From contig CALRPU020000011.1 of assembly GCA_943370175.1 (NCBI GenBank), forward strand, positions 59,586 to 123,585: a DNA stretch of 64,000 nucleotides. The letters are read 5' to 3'. Made by a program: the position numbers and the translations under genes. Shown piece by piece: positions 1 through 9,100 of this stretch; within the stretch, counting starts at the first letter, position 1; each line of letters begins with the position of its first letter. Below the pieces are notes generated by a model. It saw only the letters and a list, made by a program, of their open reading frames with translations. It was not told the origin of the DNA and searched no databases. The stretch comes from Ideonella_A intermedia_A (GTDB lineage: Bacteria > Pseudomonadota > Gammaproteobacteria > Burkholderiales > Burkholderiaceae_C).

Positions 1-922
1 CGTTCACCGTCAGCGTGGCCAGCGGCGCGGTGTTCATCTGCACGCGGTGCGCCACGCCGCGAAAGTCGTAGCCCGCGTCCCAATAGCTGACGCGCAGGCT
101 GATGGGCGTGGCCTTGCCGACGGTGGCGCAGGACGGCAGGCCTTGGCTCGACAGGCCGTCGCCGCCGTCGCCGCCGGACTCGTGGCCAAGGAAGCCCGCG
201 GCCGTGGACGCGGTGGCGATGGCGATGGCGGTGGCGGTGACCGAGGGCGCCGCGGGCACCCCCTGGGTGACCCCATTCGCCGATGCCTTGTGGTTCACAG
301 CCGCCGCTGCCGTGTTGTGCACGGGCGCCGACGCCGCGGGGGGCACCCGGGCCGTCACCGGGCGCGCCGCGCCACCGGCCAACGGCAGCTCGACCCAGCA
401 GCGGCGCTCGGCGTTGCCCCGCACCTCGCGCACCGAGTTCAGCGTGACGACGAACAGCCGCTCGTTGCCGCGCCGACGCGCGTCGTAGGCACCGGCGGTC
501 GAGCGGCCGTTGTCGCTGCGCTCGGCGGCGGTCATCGCCGTGGTCCGGGCGGCGGCCAGGGCGGTGTTGCGCTCGCGCTCGGTCTTGTACTGGCCGTCGC
601 GTGGGTTGTCACCGTGAGGCCGCAGCGAGGTCACGCGGTCGTCCATGCCCAGGTCCTGCAAGGCCGGGTACTGACCCGGCCGCAGCACGGTGCAGCGGCC
701 GGCAAAATTGGCGTTGGTGCACAGCTCCCAGGCGCCGCCGTTGACCACCGCCGACGAGGCGCGGTCGTTGAAGCTCAGGGCACCCAGGTGGCCCGACTGA
801 ACTTCCACGGTCAACGAGCGCCCCCGGTAGTCGTCCTGGTCGAACAAGGTGATCTGGGCTTGGCAGGGCGCAACGGCCACCCCACTGGCCCACGCAAGGA
901 CGATGGGGATGGCTCGGTTCAT
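1..922 (-). CDS. Secreted beta/gamma-crystallin-fold protein (C-terminus cut by window edge)
   Basis: Reading from the ATG at 922, the protein opens with a signal peptide (MNRAIPIVLAWASG, then a hydrophobic stretch ending near CQA). A beta/gamma-crystallin-type unit follows over about residues 22-100, with the motifs ITLFDQDDYRGRSLTV, FNDRASSAVV and WELCTNANFAGRC, typical of the Greek-key repeats. The second half is low complexity: an Ala/Thr-rich stretch (ATAIAIATAST), then a Gly/Asp-rich stretch (ESGGDGGDG). After that comes another beta-rich domain that runs off the left edge, so the true length is unknown. Bacterial members of this fold are usually periplasmic or extracellular and often bind calcium; ligand residues were not verified. 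The plus-strand reading frame over the same bases has no recognisable content. Confidence 0.75.
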   Translation of the reverse strand, partial: MNRAIPIVLAWASGVAVAPCQAQITLFDQDDYRGRSLTVEVQSGHLGALSFNDRASSAVVNGGAWELCTNANFAGRCTVLRPGQYPALQDLGMDDRVTSLRPHGDNPRDGQYKTERERNTALAAARTTAMTAAERSDNGRSTAGAYDARRRGNERLFVVTLNSVREVRGNAERRCWVELPLAGGAARPVTARVPPAASAPVHNTAAAAVNHKASANGVTQGVPAAPSVTATAIAIATASTAAGFLGHESGGDGGDGLSSQGLPSCATVGKATPISLRVSYWDAGYDFRGVAHRVQMNTAPLATLTVN

Positions 923-1048
923 GGCGGTGTCTGAAGGTGAGGTCTGGGCGCTGCCCGCGCGGGATGGCGACGGGCCGGACCGGTGAGTCTGGGGCCGGGA
1001 GGCGCGGTCCGTCAGCGGCGGTGCCGCCGCGCCGGGGTAGTCGATGTC

Positions 1049-3181
1049 CTACGCGGTGTCCTGCGCGTTGCCCTGCGCAGTGCCTTGCGGTGGTGGGCTT
1101 GGCCGGGCCTCTGTCGGACGCAGCCGTTCGACCACGGCCACCAGTTCGTCGAGCGTCACCGGCTTCAGGAGGTAGTGGACGAAGCCAGCGGCCAGCGCCG
1201 CTGCGATGGTGGCCGGCTCGGCATTGGCCGACACCACCACACACGGGATCTGCGCCGTCATCGGATCGGCCTGCAACCGGGCGTGGACTTGCATGCCGTC
1301 GAGGTCGGGCAGGCCCAGGTCCATCAGGATCAGGTCGGGGCGCTGCTGGCGCACCGCGCTCAGCGCGGCCATGCCAGTGGCCGCGAAGCTCAGCGACAAC
1401 TGGGCGCATCCTTCCAGGGCGTAGCGGATCACTTCGGCATTGACCGGGCTGTCTTCGACGCACAGCACCCGGTACGGCCGCCCCTGGGCGGGACGCCCGC
1501 CATCCACCAACGGCAAGATCACGCTGAAGACCGACCCGACCGCGAGCGTGCTGCGCACCGTGACGCTGCCGCCCATGGCCTCCAACAGCTGCCGCGAGAT
1601 GGCCAGGCCGAGGCCGGTTCCTTCCACGGCGGGCTGGCCCGGGGCCGCCACCCGAGTGAAGGGCTGGAACAGCAAAGGCAGCACCTCCGGTGCCATGCCG
1701 GCGCCGGTGTCGCTGACGTCGATCACGACGTGGTCGTCGTCGTCGCGGGTCGGCTGCACGCTGAGCACCACGGTGCCGCCGGGGCGGTTGAACTTCACCC
1801 CATTGCCGAGGATGTTGACCAGCACCTGGCGCAGTCGGCGCGCATCGGCCCGCACGCGGTGCGGGCACAACGCGGCACTGCCGTCCAGTTGCACGCTGAC
1901 CCGTTGGGCCCGGCCTTCGGGCGCCACGAGGTCCACGGCCTCGCGCAGCAGGCTGGCGAGCGGCAGCGTTTCCAGCTGCAGCCGCAGCCCGCCCGAGTCG
2001 ATGCTGGCGAAATCGAGCACGTCGTCGATGAGGGCCAGCAGGTGCTTGCCGGCCACCGACATCATCTCCAACTGGCGCCCGGCGGTGGGCGAGGCGGCGA
2101 CCGCCTTGTCGCGCTGCAGCAGCTGCGTGAAGGCGATCAGGGCGTTCAAGGGCGTGCGCAGGTCGTGGCTGACGCGGGCCATGAACTCCGACTTGCTGCG
2201 CATGTGGGCGTGAGCCTGGGCCAGCGCCAGCCGTGCGCGCTCGGCCTGGATGCGGGCGTCGATGTCCTGGAGGGTGCCGTAAAGACGCTGGCATTGACCG
2301 TCAGCGAACTGCGCCAAGGCGATCAGGCGCACCCAGCGTTCGTGGCCAGTGGCGGTGACGATGCTCACGTCAAGGTCAATCGGTTCACCGCGGGTTCGGG
2401 CGTCGTTCAGGGCGGCCGTCACCCGGTCGCGGTGGTTGCCCTCGGAGTAAAAGCCGAGCGCCGCCTGTGGGGTCGGGGCGTAGTCCGCCGGCAACTCGTG
2501 AATTTCTCGCACGACGCCTGACCATTCCAGGCGGTCGGTCGCACATTCAAAGGTCCAGTGGCCGATCCGGGCCACGCGGTTGGACAACTCCAGGATGTGG
2601 CGGGTGTGGTCCAGCGCCAATTCAGCGCGGCGCCGTTCGGTGACGTCGACCAAGGACATCATCAGATGGCCGTCGTGGTCGCTTCGTTCTGCCAGCTCGG
2701 CGTGAAGCACCCGGTCTTCGCCCGAAGCCAGCACGATCACCAACTCGGTGGGCGCTTCACGCCGACTCGGCTGAGGGGCGCGGACCATGCGCCACAGGAC
2801 ATCGCGGCTGACGCTTTCCAGTCGGTTCAGCATGGCCTGCGCCAGCGGGGCGTCGTGCGTGAGCTCCAGCATCTCGCGTGCGCGGCGGTTGACGCGCTGC
2901 ACGAGGCCGTGGCAGTTCACGGTGACCAGGCCCACGGGCGCCTCGTCGTAGCGCAGTTCTGCCTCGCTGAGGCTTGCTGCCAGATCGAGTCTCGCCTGCT
3001 CCAACGATTCGTTTTGCTGCGCCAGCTCCAGCTGGTGAAGCTGCAGCGATTGGACCAGGCGTTGATCCGGCGCGTCGTCGCCCTCTCCAGCCGGATCGCC
3101 ATGGAAGGCATCGTTGGCGGTGGTCGCCGGCTCGGCGGGGCCGACGTTCGGGTCGGAATCGGGTTTGGAATGAGGAGACAC
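1049..3181 (-). CDS. PAS-domain hybrid sensor histidine kinase with C-terminal receiver
   Basis: The 710-residue protein is soluble, with no membrane segment. In order it has an N-terminal coiled coil (about 40-75), two PAS/PAC sensor domains (about 76-185 and 195-315), a HisKA dimerisation domain with the phospho-acceptor in VSHDLRTPL (His339), an HATPase domain (N-box around Asn460, DTGAGM, GTGLGLAI) and a receiver domain. In the receiver, Asp621 (LILMDLGLPD) and Lys673 (LLKP) are the expected phosphorylation and switch residues. The start is GTG, with AAAGG five bases upstream. It lies 160 bp downstream of the CheB-CheR-PAS gene on the same strand; in other bacteria these modules are often fused or paired, so the two may act together. 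The signal sensed cannot be read from the sequence. Confidence 0.9.
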   Translation of the reverse strand: MSPHSKPDSDPNVGPAEPATTANDAFHGDPAGEGDDAPDQRLVQSLQLHQLELAQQNESLEQARLDLAASLSEAELRYDEAPVGLVTVNCHGLVQRVNRRAREMLELTHDAPLAQAMLNRLESVSRDVLWRMVRAPQPSRREAPTELVIVLASGEDRVLHAELAERSDHDGHLMMSLVDVTERRRAELALDHTRHILELSNRVARIGHWTFECATDRLEWSGVVREIHELPADYAPTPQAALGFYSEGNHRDRVTAALNDARTRGEPIDLDVSIVTATGHERWVRLIALAQFADGQCQRLYGTLQDIDARIQAERARLALAQAHAHMRSKSEFMARVSHDLRTPLNALIAFTQLLQRDKAVAASPTAGRQLEMMSVAGKHLLALIDDVLDFASIDSGGLRLQLETLPLASLLREAVDLVAPEGRAQRVSVQLDGSAALCPHRVRADARRLRQVLVNILGNGVKFNRPGGTVVLSVQPTRDDDDHVVIDVSDTGAGMAPEVLPLLFQPFTRVAAPGQPAVEGTGLGLAISRQLLEAMGGSVTVRSTLAVGSVFSVILPLVDGGRPAQGRPYRVLCVEDSPVNAEVIRYALEGCAQLSLSFAATGMAALSAVRQQRPDLILMDLGLPDLDGMQVHARLQADPMTAQIPCVVVSANAEPATIAAALAAGFVHYLLKPVTLDELVAVVERLRPTEARPSPPPQGTAQGNAQDTA

Positions 3182-3341
3182 GGCCGCCTTTCAGGACTCG
3201 CTGCAAAGAGGAGTCCGGCCTGGGCCGGGTCGTTTGGGGCGTGGTTGCACGGTGCGCAACACCGACTCAGGGTACACCCGATGCGCCAGTCACGGGGCGC
3301 TGGCCTGGCTTTAATTTCGGGCCGGCGTGGCGCTGGGCGAC

Positions 3342-6125
3342 TCAGGCGGTGCCGTGGTCGTCGCTCGCCCCCAGGCGCAGCCGGGCTTCCAGCGCCTTGG
3401 CCGCGCTGATGTCGGCGAAGGTGATGACCGAGCCGTCGATCACGTTGCCCAGCGTTCGGTAGGCCATGATGCGCACCGAAAACCAGCGCCCGTCGCGCGT
3501 GCGCACCTCCGACTCGCGCGGCTGCAGCGTGCGCAGCACGGTGCGCATGTCTTCGTGCAGCGACGGGTAGTCCAGTGCCGTGGCGAGGTCGGTCAAAGGG
3601 CGGCCGATGTCGCTGTCGCGCAGGCTGATCACGGTCTTGGCCTGTTCGGTGAAGCGGCGCACCTGCCCATCGGCGCCCAGGAACACCGTGGCGATCTGCG
3701 TGCTGTTGAGCAGGTTGCGCAGGTCGCTTTGCGCCGTGGCCAGCTCTTCCAGGCGGGCCATCAGCTCGGCGTTGACCGTCTGCAGCTCTTCGTTCATGGC
3801 CTGCATTTCTTCCTTCGAGGTGGTCAGCTCCTCGTTGGCAGACTGCAGTTCTTCGTTGGCCGCTTGAAGTTCTTGCTGCGAGCTGTGCATTTCGTCGCGC
3901 AGGGCCTGCAGTTCGCGCGCGAATTGGGAACGCGCCTCGGCCATGGCCACGTCCGCCGCCGCCGCCGCGGCCTCGGCCGCGTGCGCCGTGGCAGCGGTCC
4001 CGGCGCCGTCGTCCGCGGCGGTCGCGCCGGTTTCGGCCGATGGCCGCGCGCTCGCCGGTGGCTCTTGAAAGACCACCAGCCAACGCGTGTCGTTGCCCGC
4101 GTCGGGCGGGCTCACGGGTCGCACGCTCAGCTCGACCGCCCCCACCACTCGGCGGGCCTCAGCGCGGCCGTGCCCGGCCTCGGCCAGCGCCGCCAACAGC
4201 GCGGTGCGCAAGGCGGGCTGGACCATGGCGTGCACATTCCAGTTGGCCTTGCCGGCGGCCGGCGCCAGGTAGCGGCCGGTGCGGCCGCTGAGGTGCAGGA
4301 TGTCGCCGGCCGCGTTGATCAGCACGGCCGGCGGGGCCACGTGCTCGAGCATCCAGCGGTCGGTGGCCGCGTGCTCGGTTGAGTGGGTGGGGGATGCGGC
4401 AGGGTCGGGCATCGGCACATTGTCGACCAGCACCGGCGCCACGCCGCCGCGCACCGGAAAGTGCACCGCGGTGCTCACCCGTGCCGTGCCGCAGGCTTCG
4501 AACAGGCGGCAGGCACTGTCGACGGGCGTGAACAGGGGTTCGCTGCGGCCCAAGGTTTCCGAGGCGCCCAGCATGAGCACCCCGCCCGGCATCAGCAGGT
4601 AGTGAAACAGCGGCAGCAGCCGCTGCTGCAGCGGCGCTTGGAGGTAGATCAGCACATTGCGGCAGGACACGAGGTCGAGCCGGCTGAATGGCGGGTCGCT
4701 CAGCAGGTCGTGGCGGGCGAACAGCACGGTGTCACGCAGCGTGCTGTTCACGCGCCAACCGTGGCGGTCGCGCACGAACCAGCGCTGGCGTTGCTCGGGC
4801 GTCAGGCTGGTCAGCGCAGCGTCGGTGTACCAGCCACGGCGGGCCACCGCGATGGCGTCGTCGCTGAGGTCGCTGCCGAAGACCTGCACGGCCGGGGCGG
4901 TGCCTGCGGGCAGGCCGGCGGCGGCCACTGCGTCGCGCAGGACCATGGCCAGCGTGTAGGCCTCCTCGCCGGTGGAGCACCCGGCCACCCACGCGCGCAG
5001 CGCGGGCGGTCGGCGCGCCGCCGCGCGCTGGACCATCGCGGGCAGCACCGCGGCCTGCAGGCGCGCCCAGCTCGCGCTGTCGCGAAAGAAGCTGGTGACG
5101 CCCACCAGCAGTTCCTTGAACAGCAACTGCGCTTCGCCCTCGCTGTGGCGCATCAGCGCCAAATAGTCCGCCATCTGCGCGACGCCGTGCAGCGCCATGC
5201 GCCGTTCGATGCGCCGGTGCAGGGTGCTGCGCTTGTAGCCGCTGAAGTCGTGGCCGCAGGCCTTGGCGAGTTCCGCCAGCAAGGCGCCCAGGTCGTCGCT
5301 GCGCGGCGTGTTGGGCCCGTTGGGCTCGGCGTCAGGGTGCGGCGGCGCGGTGGGCGGGGCACTGGCCGCCGGGACAACGTCGGGCGGGGCACCGGTGGGC
5401 GTGACGGGCGTGGGGATGGGCGGGGCGGCTGGCGCGCCAACGCGCTTTCCGGCGGCTTCGACGGCCGTGCCCAGCCGCGCGCCGAGCGCGGCCGCGGTGC
5501 CCGTGACCACCGCCGGGCCCAGGCCCCGCGCGCTGGCCGGCATCGCGTCAAACGCCGCGTCGCCGGCGCATTGGGCCAGGGCGCGGCCTTTGGCCGCCAG
5601 CACCGCTGCCAAGCCCGCCGTGCCATCGCCGCCCATGCCGGACAAGACCACGCCCACCGACCGCTGTCCCGCGTCCGCGGCGATGGACACCAGCAGCCGG
5701 TCGATCAGGTCGGTCGCGCCGCTCGCCGTGTGGCCGGCGCGCTGCTGCACCCGCAAGCGACCCCGCTGCACCGTGAGCTGCGTGTCTGGCGTGATCACAT
5801 GGACCGTGCCCGCCGACAAGGTCGCCCCGTCGACCGCATCGTGCACCGGCAGCAGGCATCGCGCCTGAAGCAGTGTCGCGAGGGCCGACGGCCCGTCCGG
5901 CGACAGGTGCTGCACGACCACGATGGCGTGCGCGGTGTCGCGCGGCACGTGGGCCAGAAAGTCGCCCAACGCTGCAAGACCGCCGGCCGAGGCGCCGACG
6001 CCGGCGATGGGTGGCCTCGGTTCAGCCGGTGTTGGGGCCCGCTGGGGATCTGGGCCTGGACCGCGGCCCAGCCCAGGGCCGGGATCCAGCTCAGGGTCGC
6101 GGTCAGGGTCCATCGGCAGCGGCAT
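3342..6125 (-). CDS. CheB-CheR fusion with C-terminal coiled coil and PAS domain
   Basis: A methylesterase and a methyltransferase for chemoreceptor-type glutamates are joined in one chain. With the chosen start (MPLPMDPD), the CheB triad appears as Ser46 (GVGASAGG), His73 (VVQHLSPDG) and Asp167 (LSGMGGDGT). The CheR half has an N-terminal helical part (HDFSGYKRSTLHRRIERRM) and a SAM-binding domain (GCSTGEEAYTLAM, SCRNVLIYL). A short PAS-like segment follows, then a heptad coiled coil rich in NEELQ repeats and a final PAS domain (AQSDLRNLLNSTQIATVFLG). There is no kinase domain; the kinase immediately downstream may supply it. A longer start at 6197 is possible but would overlap the upstream gene by 95 bp; the chosen start overlaps by 23 bp. 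No clear ribosome-binding site separates the choices. Confidence 0.88.
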   Translation of the reverse strand: MPLPMDPDRDPELDPGPGLGRGPGPDPQRAPTPAEPRPPIAGVGASAGGLAALGDFLAHVPRDTAHAIVVVQHLSPDGPSALATLLQARCLLPVHDAVDGATLSAGTVHVITPDTQLTVQRGRLRVQQRAGHTASGATDLIDRLLVSIAADAGQRSVGVVLSGMGGDGTAGLAAVLAAKGRALAQCAGDAAFDAMPASARGLGPAVVTGTAAALGARLGTAVEAAGKRVGAPAAPPIPTPVTPTGAPPDVVPAASAPPTAPPHPDAEPNGPNTPRSDDLGALLAELAKACGHDFSGYKRSTLHRRIERRMALHGVAQMADYLALMRHSEGEAQLLFKELLVGVTSFFRDSASWARLQAAVLPAMVQRAAARRPPALRAWVAGCSTGEEAYTLAMVLRDAVAAAGLPAGTAPAVQVFGSDLSDDAIAVARRGWYTDAALTSLTPEQRQRWFVRDRHGWRVNSTLRDTVLFARHDLLSDPPFSRLDLVSCRNVLIYLQAPLQQRLLPLFHYLLMPGGVLMLGASETLGRSEPLFTPVDSACRLFEACGTARVSTAVHFPVRGGVAPVLVDNVPMPDPAASPTHSTEHAATDRWMLEHVAPPAVLINAAGDILHLSGRTGRYLAPAAGKANWNVHAMVQPALRTALLAALAEAGHGRAEARRVVGAVELSVRPVSPPDAGNDTRWLVVFQEPPASARPSAETGATAADDGAGTAATAHAAEAAAAAADVAMAEARSQFARELQALRDEMHSSQQELQAANEELQSANEELTTSKEEMQAMNEELQTVNAELMARLEELATAQSDLRNLLNSTQIATVFLGADGQVRRFTEQAKTVISLRDSDIGRPLTDLATALDYPSLHEDMRTVLRTLQPRESEVRTRDGRWFSVRIMAYRTLGNVIDGSVITFADISAAKALEARLRLGASDDHGTA

Positions 6126-9100
6126 GAGGGAGTATCGCGCGGTGGTGGGGTGAGCGCTGCCCTGCGGTGGCGGCCAGAGCGCCGACACTGACACCATCGC
6201 CGGCGTCGGTGGGGCCCGTCATCACGCCCGTCGGTGTCCCGCGCAGCAACGGCACGACGAAGCAGGTGTCAGGCGCCAGTCCGCGCCACGCCACCCAGTC
6301 GCCTGGCAGCAGGCGCACGGCCTGCAGGCCCGGTTCGTCCCGCAGCGCCCGCGGCATGGCGTCACCGGGCGTTTGGCGCAGCAGGATGAAGCGCACCTGG
6401 CAGTCCGGGCGGTTCAGCCGAAGTTCGGCGCGGTCCCAACCGGGCGGCAGACAGGGGATCAGCCTCAGTCGCTCGGCCTGCACGTCCAGGCCGAACAGCG
6501 ACTCGACCGCGGCGCGGTGCAGCCAGCCGGCGGCCCCGGTGTACCAGCTCCAGCCGCCGCGGCCGGCCCAGGGCGCGTGGCTGTAGACGTCGCCCGCCAC
6601 GGCGTAGGGCTCCAGCCCGTAGACGGCACCGTGCACCGGGTCCTGGGCGCGGTGCGCCGGGCTGATCCAGCGGAAATCTCGCCAGACGCGCTCGGCATGG
6701 CGGTCATGGCGCTCAGCGCGTTCATCTTGCACGGCGCCGCCGCGTGGCATGGGCTCGACACCGCCCGTTGGCCACTGACGGCGGGCCAGCGCCGCCTGGG
6801 CCATCAGGGCCCACACGGCGGCGTGGTTGTATTGCCCGCCGTTCTCGCGCACCCCGGGTGGGTAGGCCTGGATGTAGCCGGCGCTGGGCAGGTGGTGGGC
6901 CAGTGGCGGGTGCAGCAGGCGCAGCACGCCCGCGGTGGGGTCGGCCAATTCGGCGTCGGCCGCATCGAGTGCGCGCTCGGCGCGCGCCAGCGGCGCCACG
7001 CCGGACAACACGGCCCAGGCCTGGGCAATGAGGTCGATGCGGGCCTCGGTGTCGGCTTGCGTGCCCAGCGGCTGGCCGTTGTCGAACCAGGCGCGCAGGT
7101 ACCACTGGCCGTCCCAGGCCTGGTCTTGCAGCGCCGCGGCCCAGCCGTCGGCCGCCGCGCGCCAGCGGGCCACGCGGTCCATGTCGCCCTGCGCGGCCGC
7201 CAGCGGCATGAACTCGGCCACCACATGGCACAGGAACCAGCCGAGCCACACCGACTCGCCCTGCCCGCCGTGGCCCACGCGGTTCATGCCGTCGTTCCAG
7301 TCGCCGGTGCCCATCAGCGGCAGGCCGTGCGCGCCGGTGCGCAGGCTGCGGTCGATGCAGCGCGCGGCGTGCTCGTAGACGCTGGCCTGGTCGCTGGTGA
7401 CGCCCGGGGTGTCGTAGCGGTCCTCGGCGCCGGCGGGCACCGGGGGGCCGTCGAGGAAGGGCCGCAACTCGGCCAGCACGCCGGTGTCGCCGGTGCACTG
7501 CACGTGGCGCGCGCAGGCCAGCGGCAGCCACAGCAGGTCGTCTGAAAAGTGCGTGCGCACGCCGGCGCCGCTCGGGCTGTGCCACCAGTGCTGCACATCG
7601 CCTTCAGGGTACTGGCGCGCGGCGCAGGCCAGGATCTGCGCGCGCAGCAGCGCGGGCGCGGCCCAGGCCAGGGCCATCGCGTCCTGCAGCTGGTCGCGAA
7701 AGCCGCTGGCGCCGCCCGCCTGGTAGAAGCCGGCCTTGGCCCACAGCCGCGACGACAGCACCTGGTACAGCAGCCAGCGGTTGACCATGGCGTCGAACAG
7801 CGGGTCGGGCGTGTGCACCGTGGTGGCGCCCAGCAGCGCTTGCCAGTGGGCCTGGCTGGCGGCCAGGCGCTGCCTTGCGGGCAGGGCCAAGGCCTCGGCC
7901 AGCAGGCCACGGGCCGCATCGAGGCTCGCCGCGTGGCCCAGCACGAAGACCGGCTCGACGGCGTCGCCGGGGGCGATGTCCAGGTCCAGCGCGAGGGCCG
8001 CGCAGGGGTCCAGCCCGGCGCCCAGCAGCCGGCCCAGGTGGTCGGGCAGCACCGCCCGGCCGCGCGCGTCGAACAGCTCGCGCCGGTCGGCGGTCCAGTC
8101 CACGCTGTGCCCGACGTCGCCCCGGGTGCCCAGAAAGGCGGTGCCCTGGCCAAAGCCGCCCGCGGCGTCACGCTGCGTGGCCAGCACGGCGATGAGGTCG
8201 CCGTGGCGCTGGCGCCAGGCGCTGGTGTGAACGCTGGCCCGGTCCGTGCGCTGAGCCCCCATCAGCCACTCGGCCACCGCCACCACCCGCAGCCGCAGCG
8301 GCAGCGCCCCGTGGTTGACCAGGCGCAGCGTCACGTGCTTGACCGCCTGCACGGGGTCGACCACCCAGGTCACCACCACGGACAGCTCGCCCACGCGGTG
8401 GCTGATGACGGTGCTGCCCTGCCCGTGCACCACGCGGTGGCCGGCGCCCGCCGCGCCGGTGGCCGAGGGCGTTGCCGACCACACCCGCCGGGTCGTTCGG
8501 TCCTGCAGCCAAAAGTGCTCGGACGGCGGGTCGGCCACCGGGTCGTTCGACCAGGCGGTGAGCTGGTTCAGGCGGCTGTTCAGTGCCCAGCTGCCGCCCG
8601 CCCCGGTGTCGCTGACGATCGCCCCGAAGCCGGGGTTGGCCAACACGTTGACCCAGGGCCGCGTGGGTCGACGCGAGGCGCTGACGTCGAAGATGAATCG
8701 TTCGCCCGTGGCGGAGAAGCGTCCCTGGGGCGCGGCGCCTGCGGTGGCCGGGACCGGCGCGAGGCCCAGCGCGCTGGTCGACACGCCCTGCCGCAGCTCG
8801 CGGTCCAGTTCATGCGCCCGCAACCACGCGTCCACCTGCAGCTGCAGCGGTCGGCCGTCGGCGTGCAGGTGCAGCCGCGCCAGCGCGCCCAGCGTGGCGC
8901 GCTCGGCGTCGCTCAACGCCCGGTCGTCCAGCAGGACCAAGGCGGTGCAAGGCCGCGGGCTGTCGGCTTGCGCGGCGAGGTGCTGGTCGCGCAGGCCGGC
9001 CAGCGCGCGGTGCAGCGGCCGGTCGTAGGACACCGGCTCGCTGTTGACGATCACCAGGTCGCAGGCCACCTGCGCGTGGGCCCAAAGGCGCAGCAGCTGC

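Noticed and set aside
47..934. Plus-strand 295-codon reading frame at the left edge
   Set aside because: It is Arg/Gly/Ala-rich without motifs, while the minus strand over the same bases has a signal peptide and a crystallin fold.
4383..6191. Plus-strand 602-codon frame over the CheB-CheR gene
   Set aside because: Complementary shadow of a gene with intact catalytic motifs; repetitive basic composition.
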